A stretch of 64,000 bases of DNA from Sphaerotilus mobilis (GCF_004216565.1 NZ_SGWV01000008.1:682001-746000); one strand, 5' to 3'; positions 26,598-36,181 are shown, numbered from the stretch's first letter. Notes: generated from the sequence alone by a model not told the origin. A program made the numbers and translations.

Positions 26598-27029
26598 GTG
26601 TTGCGCAAGCTGTTGATGCTGACCCTGCTCTCGCCCCTGGCCGCCCAGGCCGGCACGATTTACCTCTGCAAGGCCTACAGCGGCGGCATGTTCTGGTCGC
26701 AGGAACACTGCAACCAGCACCAGGCCCTGATCGAGCGCATCGCCAGCGTGCCGGACGGGCTGCCCTTCGACCAGCAGGTGCAACTCGGCGAACAGTCCCG
26801 AGCTGAGGCGGCCCGCCTGAGCGCGCCGCCACCGACATCGAGTCATTCGACGTCCACGAGCAGCTACACCGTCAACGGCAAACGCTACGCCCATGAATGC
26901 CAGGCGCTGGCCGCGACCATCACGCAGATTGAGTCCCAGCAACGGCAGCCGCTGCAACCGGGCATGCAGGACCGGTTGACCGCCCACAAGCGGCAGGTGC
27001 GGGATCGACAGTTTCAGTTGCGGTGTTGA
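26598..27029 (+). CDS. Small exported protein of unknown function
   Basis: 143 residues from GTG 26598, chosen because a signal peptide follows at once (MLRKLLMLTLLSPLAAQAG). The mature part has GTIYLCKAYSGGMFWSQEHC near its start, with two Cys, and a Ser/Thr-rich linker. A helical C-terminus ends in Cys. The pattern resembles small DUF4124-like periplasmic proteins but lacks a clear match. The 284 bases upstream contain the LexA box and no gene. Confidence 0.55.
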   Translation: MLRKLLMLTLLSPLAAQAGTIYLCKAYSGGMFWSQEHCNQHQALIERIASVPDGLPFDQQVQLGEQSRAEAARLSAPPPTSSHSTSTSSYTVNGKRYAHECQALAATITQIESQQRQPLQPGMQDRLTAHKRQVRDRQFQLRC

Positions 27030-27047
27030 GCCGCCGATCGGCAGCCT

Positions 27048-28250
27048 TCAGCCCTTCTTGCCCGCCACCGCAAACCCCGGAAACCGCACCGCCGGCGACG
27101 CCGACACATCAACGATGCCCAGTGCGACCAGCCGCTGGACGGCCTGATCGATCCCGGCGGGATGGCCGGCATCCGCCAGCAGCGACTTCAGGGCGCCGCG
27201 CAGGCCAGACATCCTGACGGGACGCTTGTCGCCCATCTTCTTCAGGCTCTCGATCGCGTGCATGACCTGCGGCGTCGACGGCTCCACACCCGGCGATGCG
27301 GCCGGTTTGGGCAACACTGCCGGCGTGGCGGCCAACTTCTTGGCGGGCGACTTCTTCGTGGCGACCTTCTTGGTTGTCGCGTTTTTGGCTGCCGCCTTCT
27401 TGGCGGGCGACGTCTGCACCGCGGCCTTCTTCACCGCAGCCTGCTTCGCTGCCACCTTCTTCGCGACCACTTTCTTCGTGACCACTTTTTTGGCCGCAGC
27501 CTTCTTGGTCGGCACCTTCTTCGCCGCAGCTTTCTTGGCGACCGGCGCAGGCACCGTCGACGAGGCTGGTGCCGCCGCTGCTGGCGTCGAGGTCGCCATC
27601 GGTGCCACCGCCACCTTCTTGGCCGGCCGAACGACCGGCTGCCGACGCACGTCGACCCCCATCTCGCGGGCATGTCGCAGCATGGGGTCGTAGCCGGTGT
27701 CGTTGGCGATCACGACGATCTCGGCGCGTTCGTTCCGGCTGGCGATGTAGCCGAGGTAGTAGCTCAAATGGAAATCGAGCGCGTTCTTGCCGGGCTGGCT
27801 GATCGGGACGGCCGTCGCCCGATCTCCGAAGGCCGGATAGGCCTGCACCGCCTGTTTCTGGTGTGGTCCATGGAAGACCCAGACGTGGTCGGCGCCTGGC
27901 GCGGTCGCCTGGATCTCGCCGAGGGTGGGCTGGACGTTCTCGTAGTCGATCAGGACATGCGTCGCTCGCCGCTTCGCCTCCGGCAAGCGCGTCTGCAGCG
28001 CCTGCACCAGCCGCGCAGCTGCATCTTGTTCGTCCGTCGTGAGGGACGCCGGCAAGGGCACGCCGATGGCGATCTGGCCGGTTGCCGCCAGCTTCAGGGC
28101 CTGGTGGATCAATCGGCCCCAGGCACGGTCGCCGCCGGCCGGCCAGGTGGATGCCTCACCGGTCAGAGCGTGCGATTGCTCCAGCAGCGTCGCGGCATCG
28201 ACCACGAGGGATGCGGCGATGCCTTGCAAGGTGGGCGCGGGGAGTTTCAT
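27048..28250 (-). CDS. NYN/PIN-like domain protein with Lys/Ala-rich H1-like tail
   Basis: 400 residues. About residues 95-210 form a PIN-like NYN domain: THVLIDYENVQPTLGEI carries the first acidic pair, SQPGKNALDFHLSYYLGYIA the second, and VVIANDTGYDPMLRHAREMG the third. Proteins of this fold are metal-dependent RNases. A segment of about 110 residues of AAKK/TKK/AKK repeats, similar to histone H1 or bacterial H1-like proteins, should bind nucleic acid. The C-terminal 60 residues look like a small helical domain (GLRGALKSLLADAGHPAGID). It lies 24 bases after hsdS on the same strand, so it may be part of the restriction operon. Confidence 0.7.
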   Translation of the reverse strand: MKLPAPTLQGIAASLVVDAATLLEQSHALTGEASTWPAGGDRAWGRLIHQALKLAATGQIAIGVPLPASLTTDEQDAAARLVQALQTRLPEAKRRATHVLIDYENVQPTLGEIQATAPGADHVWVFHGPHQKQAVQAYPAFGDRATAVPISQPGKNALDFHLSYYLGYIASRNERAEIVVIANDTGYDPMLRHAREMGVDVRRQPVVRPAKKVAVAPMATSTPAAAAPASSTVPAPVAKKAAAKKVPTKKAAAKKVVTKKVVAKKVAAKQAAVKKAAVQTSPAKKAAAKNATTKKVATKKSPAKKLAATPAVLPKPAASPGVEPSTPQVMHAIESLKKMGDKRPVRMSGLRGALKSLLADAGHPAGIDQAVQRLVALGIVDVSASPAVRFPGFAVAGKKG

Positions 28251-28274
28251 GTCGAGGTCGGTGTCTTGAGGACC

Positions 28275-29645
28275 TCACGCTGCGGAAGTGGACCGCTTCT
28301 TCGGCTTTCCTTGCCCCTCACGCCCCGCCGCCAACCTCTTCAACAACTCCCCCGCCGGCTCATCCGCCGGGTCCTGCGGCACCAGTTCCCCCCGGAACGC
28401 CTTCGCCAACAAGGCCGGCGTCAAACGCTCGGCGGCGGCCTGGGCGGACTTCAAGCGGGCTTCGAGGCGGTCGGCGTAGGCGAACAGGGATTCGACGCGG
28501 CGGACGATTTCGGTTTGTTCTTTCAAGGAGGGCAGCAAGAATTTAGTTGACTTGAGGTCAGTCCCGGAGATGCCTTTTTGCCCAGCGCTTGACTTGACGA
28601 AGTTTTCTACCTGATGTCGTGTTTGCGGTGCGCCAAAAACAATCTCAACATACCCAGGCAACACAACTATCGAGTCAACCCGCGCCCGAATAAGCTTGTC
28701 CGGATACACAATGCCCGGCTGATCGCAACGAACAACTGCGCAAACACCCACAAACTCAAGGCTTCCGTTGTAACGCGTGAAAAGTAAATCATCCTTTCGC
28801 AGTGAGTACTGATCTCTCGTTGGCAAATCAACTTCGAGATACCGATAATCCTCGAAGTTGACGGCACCCGATCTGACCGCACTTATTCGAAGAATCTTCG
28901 TGCCGAGAACATTTTCATCCGGCTTGGCTGAAAGCCCATTTCGCATCTCAAGCAGCACGGAACCCAAGGTTGATTCACGCCATGCGGTCAGAGCATCGAT
29001 GTCATCCCGCCACCCCTCCGTCAACCTCCCCGAAGTCGCCGCCGCCAACACCGCCTGCCGAAAGCGCTTGATCAAGGGCGCCACGCGATCCAGCCGTTCG
29101 CGGCAAGTGTCGACGCGGGCGAGAGTGGAGTCGATTTTGTCGGCAACGCGGGTTTGTTCGTTTGCTGGCGCAAGAGGAATGACAAGACGGCGAAGCTTGT
29201 CTTGCGAGATGTTGCGCATCGACAGTTGATTGCCAGATGAAGCCTCTTGTATTGCCTTTCGCACGCTTGCAGATTTAAGCGCATAGTTCACCCATCGTTT
29301 TGATGCATCAAGCACGAGCAATCTCAAGACCTTGTCACTCAGGTAGAGATCGCGCTTGACGTCATCCACGATCACAGCCGCACCGACCAATTCGATGGTG
29401 TTCGCCCTAGAAAATAGAAGGTCGCCGGGCTTGATTCGGTTTCGTTCATCAACCTTTTCATCCGAATGCAAAGTCTTGCTTTGCATTTCGTCGAACTTGC
29501 CCCACGTGACCGAACTGATCTTCACCAAACCTCGCTCACCGATACGAGGAGTCCGTTCTTCGCATTTGACGTTGAGCCCGGCCTCGATTCCGCGAATTAA
29601 CTGCCCAAGCTCGGCAAAGCACCAACCGTTTGGCAATTGATTCAT
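28275..29645 (-). CDS. hsdS: Type I restriction-modification specificity subunit HsdS
   Basis: 456 residues with two target-recognition domains of about 150 residues, each followed by a conserved helix: LAPANEQTRVADKIDSTLAR for the first, then LPSLKEQTEIVRRVESLFAY for the second. This is the classical two-half HsdS layout that sets the bipartite DNA target. The start overlaps the hsdM stop (ATGA), so translation is coupled. The long basic C-terminus (GKPKKRS) is common in this group. GC content within the recognition domains is lower than in the conserved parts, which is expected from recombination of specificity modules. Confidence 0.9.
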   Translation of the reverse strand: MNQLPNGWCFAELGQLIRGIEAGLNVKCEERTPRIGERGLVKISSVTWGKFDEMQSKTLHSDEKVDERNRIKPGDLLFSRANTIELVGAAVIVDDVKRDLYLSDKVLRLLVLDASKRWVNYALKSASVRKAIQEASSGNQLSMRNISQDKLRRLVIPLAPANEQTRVADKIDSTLARVDTCRERLDRVAPLIKRFRQAVLAAATSGRLTEGWRDDIDALTAWRESTLGSVLLEMRNGLSAKPDENVLGTKILRISAVRSGAVNFEDYRYLEVDLPTRDQYSLRKDDLLFTRYNGSLEFVGVCAVVRCDQPGIVYPDKLIRARVDSIVVLPGYVEIVFGAPQTRHQVENFVKSSAGQKGISGTDLKSTKFLLPSLKEQTEIVRRVESLFAYADRLEARLKSAQAAAERLTPALLAKAFRGELVPQDPADEPAGELLKRLAAGREGQGKPKKRSTSAA

Positions 29646-31087
29646 TCAGCCAGCTCCCCCAACAACCCCTCCAACTCCTCCAACGCCCCATTCAACTCCT
29701 CCGCAATCTCCCTCGCCAACACCGCCGGCTCTGGCAGGTCCGCTGCGTCTTCGGCGCTGTCGTCCTTCAGCCAGCTGATGTCCAGGCTGTCGGCTCGGGC
29801 GCGGATGTCGTCGCGGGTGAAGCAACGCCAGCGGCCGGTTTCGCCCTGGTCGGTGCGCTGGCTCATGCCGTTGCAGTCCTCGCCGAAGGCGGTTTCGAAG
29901 TCGGCGAAGTGGGCGCGTGTCAGCGGGGTGCGCTTGCCGAACTTGGGGGCGTTGGCGCGCAGGTCGTAGATCCAGACCTCGTCGGTGCTGCCGGTCGCCG
30001 CCTGGCTGATCTTCTGGAAGAACAGCACATTGGTCTTGACGCCCTGGGCGTAGAAGATGCCCGTGGGCAGGCGCAGGATGGTGTGCAGGCGGCACTTGTC
30101 CATCAGGTCGCGGCGCACATCGGCGCCCACGCCGGCCTCGAACAGGACGTTGTCGGGCAGGACCACCGCCGCTCGGCCCTCGTCCTTCAGGTGGCGGACG
30201 ATGTGCTGCAGGAAGGCCAGCTGCTTGTTGCTGGTGGCGTAGGTCAGGTCGTCACGGGTCGGCCCGCCACCCCCCTTGGCGGTGCCGAAGGGCGGGTTGC
30301 TCAGGATGATGTCGCTGCGCGGCAGGGTGCTGCCGGCGCTGCCCAGCGTGTTGCCGAGGTGGACGACGCCCTCGTCGTCGCCTTCCATGCCGTGCAGCAG
30401 GCAGTTCATCAGCGCCAGGCGGCGGGTGCCGCTGACCAGTTCCATGCCCATGAAGGCGCGGTTGCGCTGGAAGCGGCGCTGCGCCTCGCTCAGGTCGTAG
30501 AGGTCGTCGGTGTGCTGGCGGATGAAGGCGTCGGCCGCGATCAGGAAGCCGGCCGTGCCGGCGGCCGGGTCCTGGATGGTCTCGCCGGGCTGCGGCTGGA
30601 TCAGGGCGACGATGCTGTCGATCAGCGGGCGCGGGGTGAAGTACTGGCCGGCGCCGCTCTTGGTCTCGCTGGCGTTCTTCTCCAGCAGGCCTTCGTAGAG
30701 GTCGCCCAGGCCGTCCTTGGCCGCGCTGAACCAGTCGATGGCGTCGAGGCTGCGGATCACTTGCTCCAGGTGGCGCGCCTCGGTCAGGCGGGTCTGCGCG
30801 TCGGCGTAGATGGCAGCGATCAACGGGTCGTCGCTGCGGCTGAGCTTGAGCAGGGTCTCGCGGTAGTGGTTCAGCAGGTTGACGCCGCTGAGCGCCGACA
30901 GCGTCGTCCAGCGGGCGTGGTCCGGCAGCCTGTGGCCGCTGAGCAGGCCGCTGGCGGTGTTCTCGTGCTCCATCTTGATGAAGAGCAGCAGCACCAGCTC
31001 GGTGACGTAGTCGCTGTAGTTGATGCCGTCGTCGCGCAGCACGTCGCAGAGGTTCCAGAGCTTCTGGACGATGTCGTTCTGAGTCAT
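29642..31087 (-). CDS. hsdM: Type I restriction-modification DNA methyltransferase HsdM
   Basis: 481 residues. An N-terminal helical HsdM_N domain (about 1-130) is followed by an N6-adenine methyltransferase domain, with a SAM-binding segment DPAAGTAGFLIAADAFIR and catalytic motif NPPFGTAKGGGG (NPPF). It methylates the adenines of the target chosen by HsdS and is part of the HsdR2M2S complex. The toxin gene vapC ends 38 bases upstream of it. Length and motifs are normal for an active enzyme. Confidence 0.93.
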   Translation of the reverse strand: MTQNDIVQKLWNLCDVLRDDGINYSDYVTELVLLLFIKMEHENTASGLLSGHRLPDHARWTTLSALSGVNLLNHYRETLLKLSRSDDPLIAAIYADAQTRLTEARHLEQVIRSLDAIDWFSAAKDGLGDLYEGLLEKNASETKSGAGQYFTPRPLIDSIVALIQPQPGETIQDPAAGTAGFLIAADAFIRQHTDDLYDLSEAQRRFQRNRAFMGMELVSGTRRLALMNCLLHGMEGDDEGVVHLGNTLGSAGSTLPRSDIILSNPPFGTAKGGGGPTRDDLTYATSNKQLAFLQHIVRHLKDEGRAAVVLPDNVLFEAGVGADVRRDLMDKCRLHTILRLPTGIFYAQGVKTNVLFFQKISQAATGSTDEVWIYDLRANAPKFGKRTPLTRAHFADFETAFGEDCNGMSQRTDQGETGRWRCFTRDDIRARADSLDISWLKDDSAEDAADLPEPAVLAREIAEELNGALEELEGLLGELAE

Positions 31088-31125
31088 GGGGATCCGAGTG
31101 GAAAGGGCGTCGGTTTCCAGCGCAT

Positions 31126-31566
31126 TCAGTCGCTGAACCAGTTGGCCAGTTGAAGACCAGGGCGATCGGCGAAGTCACGGGTGTTGCGGGTCACCAAGGT
31201 CAGTCCGTGGGCCATCGCGATCGCCGCGATCTCGCTGTCGGGATAGGACATCGGGCGACCGGCCCGGTGAGCCTTCGAGCGCAGGTCCGCCTGCAGCCGG
31301 GCGCCGATCGCGTCGAGCGGCACGATCGGGATGAACGCCACGATGTTGTGCAGGTAGTCGCCGACATGCTGCTTCTGCCGCCCCTCGGGCATCAGCTGCC
31401 AGCCGTGGTGCAGCTCCTGCAGGACAGTGACGGGCAATGCAACCTCGTCGCGATGAGCCAGCAACAGCTGCTGGACCCGAGCATCGGGACGCGGGCGGAC
31501 GGGCTCGGAAATGATGTTGGTGTCCAGCAGCCAGCGCAGCGGCCAGTTCGTGGTGGCCATGGTCAC
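31126..31566 (-). CDS. vapC: VapC-type PIN-domain toxin
   Basis: 146 residues, PIN fold: WLLDTNIISEPVRP carries the first acidic residues, TVLQELHHGW the second, PMSYPDSEIAAIAMAHGLTL the third, and LVTRNTRDFADRPGLQLANW the last. These are the four acidic residues that bind metal in VapC ribonucleases. A GTG start at 31566 overlaps the stop of the antitoxin (GTGA); ATG 31560 is the alternative. The pair is embedded between hsdR and hsdM, so it may stabilise the restriction locus. Confidence 0.88.
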   Translation of the reverse strand: MTMATTNWPLRWLLDTNIISEPVRPRPDARVQQLLLAHRDEVALPVTVLQELHHGWQLMPEGRQKQHVGDYLHNIVAFIPIVPLDAIGARLQADLRSKAHRAGRPMSYPDSEIAAIAMAHGLTLVTRNTRDFADRPGLQLANWFSD

Positions 31567-31952
31567 GGACGCTTGCGACGACCAGGCTGAGCCGGCCCAC
31601 CGGACGGCTCGGAAGACGCGGCGCCCTCAGGCTCGTCACCGAGCAGCTCGGTGAAGTCGATCGGCGGCCGTCCGCCGTCGATGCGGCGGTCACGGACGTC
31701 CGCAAACGGGTCTTCCCAGCTGCCGTCGTCCGCCTCGGTCGCCAGTTCTTCCGCATGTCGCGCGCGCCAAGCCAGAAGGGCCTCGCCAAAGCCGCTCGGA
31801 CCACCTTGCAGCCGCTGGTACTGCGCCACCGACATCAACACGCCCGCCGGCTGGCCGCGCCGACTGATGAAGATCGGCTCGTCGCGGACCTCCAACTGCT
31901 TGAGCGTCTCGGCCAGGCGGGCGCGGACCTCGCTGTAGGGGATGCTGTCCAT
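31563..31952 (-). CDS. Phd/YefM-family antitoxin
   Basis: 129 residues from ATG 31952. The N-terminus is a Phd/YefM DNA-binding domain (IPYSEVRARLAETLKQLEVR and EPIFISRRGQPAGVLMSVAQ), followed by a longer acidic C-terminal part (ELATEADDGSWEDPFAD) that would wrap the VapC toxin. It precedes the toxin with overlapping stop and start, the usual antitoxin-first order. It probably represses its own operon. Confidence 0.85.
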   Translation of the reverse strand: MDSIPYSEVRARLAETLKQLEVRDEPIFISRRGQPAGVLMSVAQYQRLQGGPSGFGEALLAWRARHAEELATEADDGSWEDPFADVRDRRIDGGRPPIDFTELLGDEPEGAASSEPSGGPAQPGRRKRP

Positions 31953-31977
31953 CGACGGGCTCCTGGAGTTGTACGTT

Positions 31978-32640
31978 TCAATTGTACAAGTTGGCCGTCG
32001 GGTGCACGGAGGGCCGGAAACCGCTGCGCAAGAGCGTGACGATGGACGGCGGGGTGAGCACCGCCACCTCGTCACCGGCCGGCGGTGCGTCGGCCCGCTG
32101 GTAGCCGTCGAAGGTCCAGCGCAGCGACTGGCCACGCCACACCAGCCAGGCCTCGCCCTCAGCGGCGTAGAAGGTGCCATCGGGCAGGCCGGCCAGCGCC
32201 GATGGATGGGTCCGCTTGCGGCGGTCAGGACCGATCCGTTCCGCATGCAGCACGGCATCGATCGCCGCGATGGGCAGCCAGGTCGGCGCATCGGCCGATG
32301 GGTTGGATGCGGCATGGGCCGCCGCCCAGCCAGCCTTGAAGGCGTCATAGCGCCCACGCTGGCAACTGCGGCAGGGCCGGTGGCCCGCTGCGAAGGCTGT
32401 CGCCTCGTCGAGGAAGAAGAGCTCCGAGTAGGTGCCCTGAGAAAACGGCGAGCGCTTCTGCTCGAAGGGCGGATTCAACACGCAGCTCAGCCAGGCCTTG
32501 CCAGCCCAATGGCGAACGATGCGGTTCTGGTCGTCGTGCAGGATGCCGCGGTTGCCCATGAGGGTGCCGCGCGCCTGAACGGCATGGAGGACGCCCCAGG
32601 GGTCGACGCGGTTCTGAAGGGGTGGTTTCTGCTGGGACAT
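31978..32640 (-). CDS. Conserved protein with Ada-like Cys motif
   Basis: 220 residues with a HRPCRSCQRGRYDAFKAG motif. It resembles the metal-binding N-terminal domain of Ada, although the four-Cys set is incomplete. The rest (LPIAAIDAVLHAERIGPDRR and DEVAVLTPPSIVTLLRSGF) is not recognised. It lies between hsdR and the toxin-antitoxin pair, 31 bases downstream of hsdR. The role in restriction, if any, is unknown. Such genes are found in similar places, which I take as context only. Confidence 0.6.
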   Translation of the reverse strand: MSQQKPPLQNRVDPWGVLHAVQARGTLMGNRGILHDDQNRIVRHWAGKAWLSCVLNPPFEQKRSPFSQGTYSELFFLDEATAFAAGHRPCRSCQRGRYDAFKAGWAAAHAASNPSADAPTWLPIAAIDAVLHAERIGPDRRKRTHPSALAGLPDGTFYAAEGEAWLVWRGQSLRWTFDGYQRADAPPAGDEVAVLTPPSIVTLLRSGFRPSVHPTANLYN

Positions 32641-32671
32641 GGGGTTCGTTCTTGCGAGTTCGTGCAGCGGA

Positions 32672-35600
32672 TCAAGCCGCTTGCGGCCAGAGGTTCACGG
32701 CCAGCGCGCCCATCACCGGCTCCAGCTGCCCGCCGAGCAGCTTGTCGAGCTGGCGAACGCCGCCATCGCTCGCGAAGGCCTGGTTGACGAAGCCGGCGTC
32801 GATGACGACCTCGTGCGTGAGCTGCTTGGCCAGCCGGTCCAGCCACTTGCGCTGCAGCGGCGTCCAGGCACGTTGGGCGTAGACCGCCTGCATGGCCTGC
32901 GCGACGCGCTGCTCGAAGGACATCAAGGCCTCGCCCAGGGCGGCCTGGCGGATGTAGCCGACGATGCTGGCGGCGATCTCGAGGTTGCTGCGGTGGCGCC
33001 AGGCGGCTTTCAGGTTGGCCTCGCTGTAGCCGTGGGCGTCGAGCAGCAGGCGGACCTCGCGCAGCTGCTCGCGGGTCAGGTCGCGGGGCCGGTTGACGAC
33101 CACGCCGAGCGCGGCCGACTGGTTGAGCTGCTCGCGCACGAAGTGGCCGAAGCTGTCGAGGTAGTCCTCCGGCCGGGCATAGCGGCCCCAGCTCTGTTCG
33201 CGGGTCAGCAGCACGTCGGCGTGCCCGGACAGGATGGGCATGTAAGCGGTGCCCATCAGCTCCCGGACCTCGGCCAGCTGCAGCACCAGGCGGGTGTTCC
33301 GGTTGAGGAAGTCGGCCGCGCCCTGCGGCCCGAGTGCATGCAGATGCTGGTGCAACTGGCTGGGCTGAACGCCCCACTGCTGCGCCAGCTCGTCCAGCCG
33401 GGCCTTGACCTTGGGGCCGGTGCCGCCGGGCTTCTCGGCTTGGTGGGCGGCACTGCGCAGCACCCGCATGAGCTTCTGGTTGAGCTGGTCCAGCACGTCG
33501 TGCGCGTGGCTGCGGCCCTCGCCGCTGCCGGGTGCCTGGGCGCTGGCGGGGTTGTTCAGTTCGTCGATCAGCTGTTCCAGCGTGACCTGGGGGTCCTTGA
33601 CCAGCGGCTGCATGGTGTTGACCGCCTGCAGCGAGGCGTACAGGTCCACCGGATCATGGATGCGGAAGACGGTCTTGCCGATCTCGTCGCAGCGCCGCGT
33701 GGCCCGGCCGATCATCTGCTCGTAGAGGATGCGGCTCTTGACCCGCCGCAGGAACACCAGGTGGCAGATGGCCGGCACGTCGATGCCGGTGGTCAGCAGG
33801 TCGACGGTGATGGCGATGTTGGGCAGTCGCTCGTTCTTGTACTGCCGGATCAGGGCGTCGACCTTGTCGCTCGCGCCGGTGATCTTGCGCACCGCCGCCT
33901 CGTTGTAGCGCTCTTCGTATTGCGCCGCGAAGGCCTCGTCGAGCAAGCGCTTGACCGTGTCGGCATGGGCGTCCGTGGCGCAGAAGATCAGCGTCTTCTC
34001 TTCGCCGAAGGGGTCGAGCTCTTGCGCCAGCTGCTCGCAGATCACGCGGTTGAAGTTCTCGTTGATGACCTGGCGGTTGAAGCCCTCTATCTCGAAGTGC
34101 AGCTCGTCGTCGAGCTCGCTGGTCTCGATCTCGCCGGTGGCCAGGTTCAGGGCTTCGACCCGCTCGCCCTTGTCGAAGTGGATGCCCTTCTTGCTGAGCA
34201 AGGTCTCGTAGCGGATGGGCGGCTCGTGGTCGATCAGGCGGTCTTCGGCGACGGCCTCGCGGTAGGTGTAGGTGAAGACCGGTTTGCCGAAGATGTCGGT
34301 GGTGTGCCGCGCCGGCGTGGCGGTCAGGCCGATGCACACGGCATCGAAGTGTTCGATCGCGCGGCGGTAGCTGGAGAGGTATTGCGCCGGGTCGCGTACG
34401 GCCAGCTCGCCCTCGGTCATCTCCTGGTCGAGCGTGTAGCCACGATGGGCCTCGTCGACCACGATGCAGTCGTAGGCGTCGACCGGCGGCGGATCGTCGC
34501 TGGCGTACAGGCGCTTGACCATCGCCTGCACGGTCGCCACCTGCACGCGGGTCTCGGCCTGCGCGGTCATGTCGCCCAGTTCGGCGATGACGTAGTGCTG
34601 AGCCAGGGTCTGGTTCTGCTCGATGCGCACCTCCTTGAAGGCGCCGAGCGCCTGGTCGCCCAGCGCGGTGCGGTCGACCAGAAAGAGGATGCGGCGGAAG
34701 CGTTCGGCCTTGAGGAAGCGGTAGATCAGCCCGAGCGCGGTGCGCGTCTTGCCGGTGCCGGTGGCCATGGCCAACAGGCAGGTCGACCGGCCCTCGGCCA
34801 GCGCGGATTCCACCGCCGCGATGGCGCGCTGCTGGTAGTCGTGCAGGCGCAGGTAGCCATAGGGCTCGGTCGCCAGGCTGGCCTCGGCCGCCGCGCGGCT
34901 TCGACCCAGCAGATCGAGCAGGCCTTGCGGCGAGTGGAAGCCGGCCAGTGACCGGGCGATGTGGGACGGGTCACGCACGTCGCGGAACCAGGTGCCGCTG
35001 GCCTCGGGCAATTGCTTGACCTGGGCCCGACCGTTGCTGGAATAGACGAAGGGCACCGTGAAATGGCCGCCCTGCCCGTCCGGCCATGGCGCATCGCGTC
35101 CGGCCAGTGGCCACGCGGGCTGCTGGTCGTCGCTGAGCGCATAGCCCCTTGCATAGCGTTCGGCCTGGCCGATCTTGCCGGGCACGTTGACATTGCGGCG
35201 CTTGGCCTCAACGGTGGCGATGGGCACCAGGCCGGCGAAGAGCACGTAGTCGGCGGCCTGCTTGCCGGGGACCGGCCACTCCGCGATCGCAAGGTTCTGA
35301 CCGCGCACAGGCCGCGCCTGGCGGGCATGGGTGAGCTTGACGGTGTCCGCCATCCAGCCAGCTTCGACGAGTTGCTGGTCGATGATCTGGCGCGTGGCAG
35401 CCTCATCGAGCAGCACCTGGCCGGCGGCCGCACTGGCGCGCTGCGCAAAGCGCTGCAGTTCGACGGCGGGCGCAGCGGCGGCGGCCTGGCGCGCGGCTTC
35501 GAGCTGGGCCTCGAACTGACGCTGCAACTCGGCGCTGCGCTGGCCGGCCTCGTCGGCCAGTTGTTCGTAGACGGCCTTCTCTTCGGCGGCGATGCGGGCA

Positions 35601-36163
35601 AGCTCACGTTCCTGATCGGCCTGCGCGGCATGCAACCGCGCCATCTCAGCCTGCTGCACCTGGCTGGCCTGGGCGTCCTGCAATTGGCTGCTGAGGCTGG
35701 CCAACTGCTGCTGCAGGTCCGCGAGCCGCTGACTGGGGTCGTCCGGCAAGACGAAGGGACCGGGCTTGAAATCCGGCTCATGACCGAAGGTGCGGTGGAA
35801 CCACACCGCCAGTTCACGCGCCACCTTGAGCGCCTGCAGGCCCTCGCGGTAGCCGATGCCGTGCTCGATCTCGTGCGCAGCCTGGTTGCCGCTGCGGCGC
35901 AGCAGGTGGAAGAGTTGCCGCACCTGCGGGTCGAGGTTGAGCCGGCTGTCGACCGCCCGCAGCAACTCTGCCTGCGTCGGCCGCAGCAGCGCAACGCCAG
36001 TGCGCGCCGCGATCTCCTGCGTCAGCGCTTCGGCCAGCAGGCGCAGCTTGAGCACGCAGCTCGAAGGATCGAAGGGATAGAGCCGCTCAGCGGTCGCGCC
36101 GAGGTCGGCCAGCATGGCGCCATGCTCGGCCAGAAACCCGAAGTTGCTGCGCGTGGTGTTCAT
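32672..36163 (-). CDS. hsdR: Type I restriction endonuclease/translocase HsdR (EcoEI-type)
   Basis: 1163 residues. The N-terminal part has a DUF4145-like helical domain and a long coiled segment (about 140-230, LQDAQASQVQQAEMARLHAA). A nuclease domain follows, with a segment on TVKLTHARQARP and VAKRRNV-like (VEAKRRNVN) chemistry. The helicase part has Walker A (MATGTGKTRTALG), DEAH (VVDEAHRGY) and a C-terminal EcoEI_R domain (LAEVRELMGTAYMPILSG). HsdR cuts unmethylated DNA after ATP-driven translocation. It starts 18 bases after the ArdC fragment and is first in the operon; AGGGAG abuts the ATG. Confidence 0.92.
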   Translation of the reverse strand: MNTTRSNFGFLAEHGAMLADLGATAERLYPFDPSSCVLKLRLLAEALTQEIAARTGVALLRPTQAELLRAVDSRLNLDPQVRQLFHLLRRSGNQAAHEIEHGIGYREGLQALKVARELAVWFHRTFGHEPDFKPGPFVLPDDPSQRLADLQQQLASLSSQLQDAQASQVQQAEMARLHAAQADQERELARIAAEEKAVYEQLADEAGQRSAELQRQFEAQLEAARQAAAAAPAVELQRFAQRASAAAGQVLLDEAATRQIIDQQLVEAGWMADTVKLTHARQARPVRGQNLAIAEWPVPGKQAADYVLFAGLVPIATVEAKRRNVNVPGKIGQAERYARGYALSDDQQPAWPLAGRDAPWPDGQGGHFTVPFVYSSNGRAQVKQLPEASGTWFRDVRDPSHIARSLAGFHSPQGLLDLLGRSRAAAEASLATEPYGYLRLHDYQQRAIAAVESALAEGRSTCLLAMATGTGKTRTALGLIYRFLKAERFRRILFLVDRTALGDQALGAFKEVRIEQNQTLAQHYVIAELGDMTAQAETRVQVATVQAMVKRLYASDDPPPVDAYDCIVVDEAHRGYTLDQEMTEGELAVRDPAQYLSSYRRAIEHFDAVCIGLTATPARHTTDIFGKPVFTYTYREAVAEDRLIDHEPPIRYETLLSKKGIHFDKGERVEALNLATGEIETSELDDELHFEIEGFNRQVINENFNRVICEQLAQELDPFGEEKTLIFCATDAHADTVKRLLDEAFAAQYEERYNEAAVRKITGASDKVDALIRQYKNERLPNIAITVDLLTTGIDVPAICHLVFLRRVKSRILYEQMIGRATRRCDEIGKTVFRIHDPVDLYASLQAVNTMQPLVKDPQVTLEQLIDELNNPASAQAPGSGEGRSHAHDVLDQLNQKLMRVLRSAAHQAEKPGGTGPKVKARLDELAQQWGVQPSQLHQHLHALGPQGAADFLNRNTRLVLQLAEVRELMGTAYMPILSGHADVLLTREQSWGRYARPEDYLDSFGHFVREQLNQSAALGVVVNRPRDLTREQLREVRLLLDAHGYSEANLKAAWRHRSNLEIAASIVGYIRQAALGEALMSFEQRVAQAMQAVYAQRAWTPLQRKWLDRLAKQLTHEVVIDAGFVNQAFASDGGVRQLDKLLGGQLEPVMGALAVNLWPQAA

Positions 36164-36181
36164 CTCCCTGCACCGTTCTGG

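Noticed and set aside
27162-28550. A plus-strand repetitive frame opposite the NYN protein gene
   Set aside because: The repeats are the antisense of AAKK-type codons in the minus-strand gene, which has a normal PIN-like domain and context.
32639-34951. A 770-codon plus-strand frame over hsdR
   Set aside because: It is the antisense of HsdR helicase motifs and has no start region or family features.
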